From NCBI RefSeq assembly GCF_023516615.1, contig NZ_JAMGBF010000042.1, positions 1-64,000 on the forward strand: DNA of 64,000 nucleotides, given 5' to 3'. The notes under the pieces are model-generated. The model was not told the origin of the DNA, ran no database searches, and saw only the letters and a list, made by a program, of their open reading frames with translations. Position numbers and translations under genes: made by a program. Shown piece after piece: positions 61,850 through 64,000 of the stretch. The DNA comes from Streptomyces panaciradicis. Lineage in GTDB: Bacteria > Actinomycetota > Actinomycetes > Streptomycetales > Streptomycetaceae. Numbering within the stretch: position 1 is the first letter of the stretch; the number at the start of each line of letters is the position of its first letter.

Positions 61850-63007
61850 ATGAGACATCGTATTGCCGTAGTCGGAAGTGGCCCCGGAGGCCTCACCTTC
61901 GCCCGGGTGCTGCACCGCCACGGCCACCCCGTCACCGTCTTCGAACGCGACGCCTCCCCCGACGCCCGCCCACCCGGCGGCACGCTGGACCTGCACGAAG
62001 GGCTCGGCCAGCTCGCGATGGACAAGGCGGGGCTGCTCACGGAGTTCCTGGCGCTGTCCCGTCCCGAAGGGCAGGCCATGCGCATCCTGGACACGGACGG
62101 GACGGTCCTGCGCGACTGGCGGCCGCGTCCGGACGAGCGGGCCAACCCCGAGATCGACCGCAGGCAGCTCCGCGACCTGCTGCTCGGCCCGCTCGACGTG
62201 CAGTGGGGGCGGGCCGTGACGCGGGTGACGCCGGGGACCGGGGACGGCGTACTGGTCCATTTCGCGGACGGGCGGCAGGAGACGTTCGACCTCGTGGTCG
62301 GTGCCGACGGCGCCTGGTCGCGGGTCCGGCCGGCGGTCTCACAGGAGACGCCGCGCTACACCGGCGTCACCGCGATGGAGACCTCCCTGGACGACGTCGA
62401 CACCCGCCACCCCGATCTCGCCCGGATGGTCGGGGAGGGGTCCATGGCCGTGTACGGCGTGAACCGGAACCTCGTCGCCCAGCGCAACAGCGGCGGGCAC
62501 GTCAAGGTGTACGCCCAGTTCCGCGCACCGCTGGACTGGCACGCCCACCTCGACCTGTCCGACGCCGAGGCGGTGCGATCGGGCCTGCTGACCCTGTACG
62601 AGGGCTGGGCCCCTGCCGTTCTCGAACTCCTGCGCCAGGGCGCCGCTTTCGCCCACCGCCCCCTGTACGTCCTGCCGGTCTCCCACACCTGGCCCCACGT
62701 CCCGGGCGTGACGCTCCTGGGCGACGCCGCGCATCTGATGCCCCCGCTGGGCGCGGGCGCGAACCTCGCGATGCTGGAGGGCGCCGAACTCGCCGAGGCC
62801 ATCGCGGCGGACTCCGGGGCCGCCGGCCTCACCAAGGCCGTCGCCACCGGCCCGGCAGATCTGGACGCGGCCGTCCGCGCCTTCGAGGAACGGATGTGGG
62901 CCCGGGCCGAGAAGTGGGCGAAGATCACGACGGCCGGCCTGGAACGCCTGGTGAGCCCCGACCCCGCCGAAGCCCTCGCCGTCTTCGAGGAGGTCCAGCC
63001 CTCCTGA
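61850..63007 (+). CDS. FAD-dependent monooxygenase, TetX-like
   Basis: 385 aa. FAD-binding VVGSGPGGLTFARVLHRHG, DG motif LVVGADGAWSRVRP, and GD motif GVTLLGDAAHLMPPLGAGANLAM define a PHBH-type flavoprotein of the size and layout of TetX. TetX-type enzymes hydroxylate tetracyclines; many relatives act on other aromatics. The ribosome site is poor, but ATG 61850 follows the operator closely and may start a leaderless message. Controlled by the divergent TetR protein by inference. Confidence 0.87.
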   Translation: MRHRIAVVGSGPGGLTFARVLHRHGHPVTVFERDASPDARPPGGTLDLHEGLGQLAMDKAGLLTEFLALSRPEGQAMRILDTDGTVLRDWRPRPDERANPEIDRRQLRDLLLGPLDVQWGRAVTRVTPGTGDGVLVHFADGRQETFDLVVGADGAWSRVRPAVSQETPRYTGVTAMETSLDDVDTRHPDLARMVGEGSMAVYGVNRNLVAQRNSGGHVKVYAQFRAPLDWHAHLDLSDAEAVRSGLLTLYEGWAPAVLELLRQGAAFAHRPLYVLPVSHTWPHVPGVTLLGDAAHLMPPLGAGANLAMLEGAELAEAIAADSGAAGLTKAVATGPADLDAAVRAFEERMWARAEKWAKITTAGLERLVSPDPAEALAVFEEVQPS

Positions 63008-63042
63008 CCCACCGGGACGACCTCTCCCCGGAGGTTCCCCTC

Positions 63043-64000
63043 ATGGCGGCTCTGCCCGGCCGCGTCCTGTTCGGCGCCGCGTACTACCACGAGTACCGAC
63101 CCGCCCATGGCACCGCACGGCCCGCCGAACGCCTGAAGGCCGACCTCGACCTGATGGCCGAGGCTCGCTTCAGCGTGATCAGGGTGGGCGAGTCGGTCTG
63201 GTCGACCTGGGAGCCGGAGAACGGACGGTTCGAACTCGATTGACTGGAGCCGGTGTTGGACGGCGCGCACGAGCGCGGCATCTCCGTCGTCCTCGGCACG
63301 CCGACGTACGCCGTCCCGCCGTGGCTGGCGCGCCAGTACCCCGAGATCACCGGTGAACGGCGCACCGGCGAGCGCATCGGCTGGGGCGCCCGGCAGGAAG
63401 TGGACTTCACCCACCCCGCGTTCCGCTTCCACGCCGAGCGCGTCGTCCGCGCGATCGTCGCCCGGTACGCGGACCATCCGGCGGTCATCGGCTTCCAGGT
63501 GGACAACGAACCCGGCCCGGAACTCCTGCACAACCACGGCGTCTTCCAGCGCTTCGTGGACCATCTGCGGCACAAGTACGGCGACGTGGAGACCCTGAAC
63601 CGCGAGTGGGGCCGGGTCTCGCACCGGCTACGCCGACCACGAGGCACGGGCGCGCACCGAACCGGCGCCCGGACGTCTGACGGAGGCAGCGGGGGTGTCG
63701 TACGACGAGTTCAGCGATCTGGTGCGGGACATACCCGTCCGTGCCGTCCCCGGCGGGGAGTTGCGGCTGCCGGAGACGGCCGTGGCCACCTACTGGGCCG
63801 ACGGCCTCACCGTGACCGATGCCGAGGTGCTGGTGACGTACGACCATCCGCACTTCGGCCGCTGGCCCGCCGTCACCACGCGCCGCCACGGCCAGGGCCG
63901 CGTCACCCACGTCGGCACCGTGCCCGGGCGTGATCTGGCCCGGGCGCTGGCCGCCTGGCTGGCGCCGCGGGCGCGCTCTCCGTGGCAGGACCTTCCGGAG
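63043..64000 (+). pseudogene. Decayed GH42 beta-galactosidase
   Basis: The start (ATG 63043, GGAGG site) encodes an N-terminal GH42 domain, but codon 67 is TGA (63241-63243), where homologues have Trp in FELDWLEPVL. The same frame continues through GTPTYAVPPWLARQYP, GWGARQEVDFTHPAF and acid/base Glu in GFQVDNEPG to EWGRVSHRL near 63625. There a large part, which should contain the nucleophile Glu, is missing, and the C-terminal domain (GYADHEARAR, YWADGLTVTDAEVLVTYDHP, HFGRWPAVTTR) resumes in another frame and runs off the window. Two independent lesions make a functional enzyme unlikely. Confidence 0.9.

Overview
The window is a GC-rich actinobacterial chromosome segment, almost certainly Streptomyces. 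Third codon positions are nearly all G/C, GTG starts and four-base ATGA overlaps are common, and there is a 'conservon' signalling operon, many P450s and regulators, and a GCGCAGTTCCCC-type intergenic inverted repeat. It reads as ordinary chromosome with small accessory insertions. No rRNA, tRNA, CRISPR array, transposase or integrase was seen.

Layout. 0-3.5 kb: a hypothetical gene, a MoxR ATPase and a VWA-like metallopeptidase-fold protein. 3.5-11.4 kb: a secreted beta-propeller/amidohydrolase, a cytidine-deaminase-fold protein, then a minus-strand run of MFS transporter, P450 and cysteine-desulfurase-like enzyme preceded by a truncated SARP regulator. 12-15.5 kb: an IclR regulator, then a compact P450 - 28-codon peptide - P450 unit, the most novel element here. 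15.5-28 kb: YjbQ, a flavoprotein, an MltG-like enzyme, an ABC exporter with divergent MarR, a PNGase A-like secreted protein, an L,D-transpeptidase lipoprotein, a heterodimeric ABC exporter, a DUF5709 protein and L31 type B. 28-33 kb: a DUF457 membrane protein, a Ski2-like helicase, a TesB thioesterase and a DNA-binding-like protein. 33.4-39.3 kb: a conservon (MHYT protein, sensor kinase, roadblock, DUF742, Ras-like GTPase) plus a second roadblock gene. 39-50 kb: a methyltransferase, an MpaB-type oxygenase, hypotheticals, a secreted esterase, a fatty-acid desaturase, and an SNF2 helicase paired with a SWIM protein. 50-64 kb: xylA, divergent xylB-xylR, amide uptake and hydrolysis (APC permease plus formamidase), a Tat-exported amidase, a GAF regulator with aldehyde dehydrogenase, a TetR/TetX-like pair, and a decayed GH42 beta-galactosidase at the window edge.

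How the genes work together. The strongest new-system candidate is at 12952-15535. A 28-residue peptide whose C-terminus is dense in aromatic and His residues (KVYSHFWYLYHHI) has a near-perfect Shine-Dalgarno, starts six bases after one P450 gene, and is followed by a hairpin and a second P450 gene. This is the architecture of P450-crosslinked RiPPs (biarylitides, cittilins, tryptorubin-type atropopeptides), but the core resembles none of the cores I know exactly. Other functional units are xylose catabolism with its ROK regulator, the amide permease/hydrolase pair, the MarR-ABC and TetR-monooxygenase resistance-style pairs, and the conservon signalling block.
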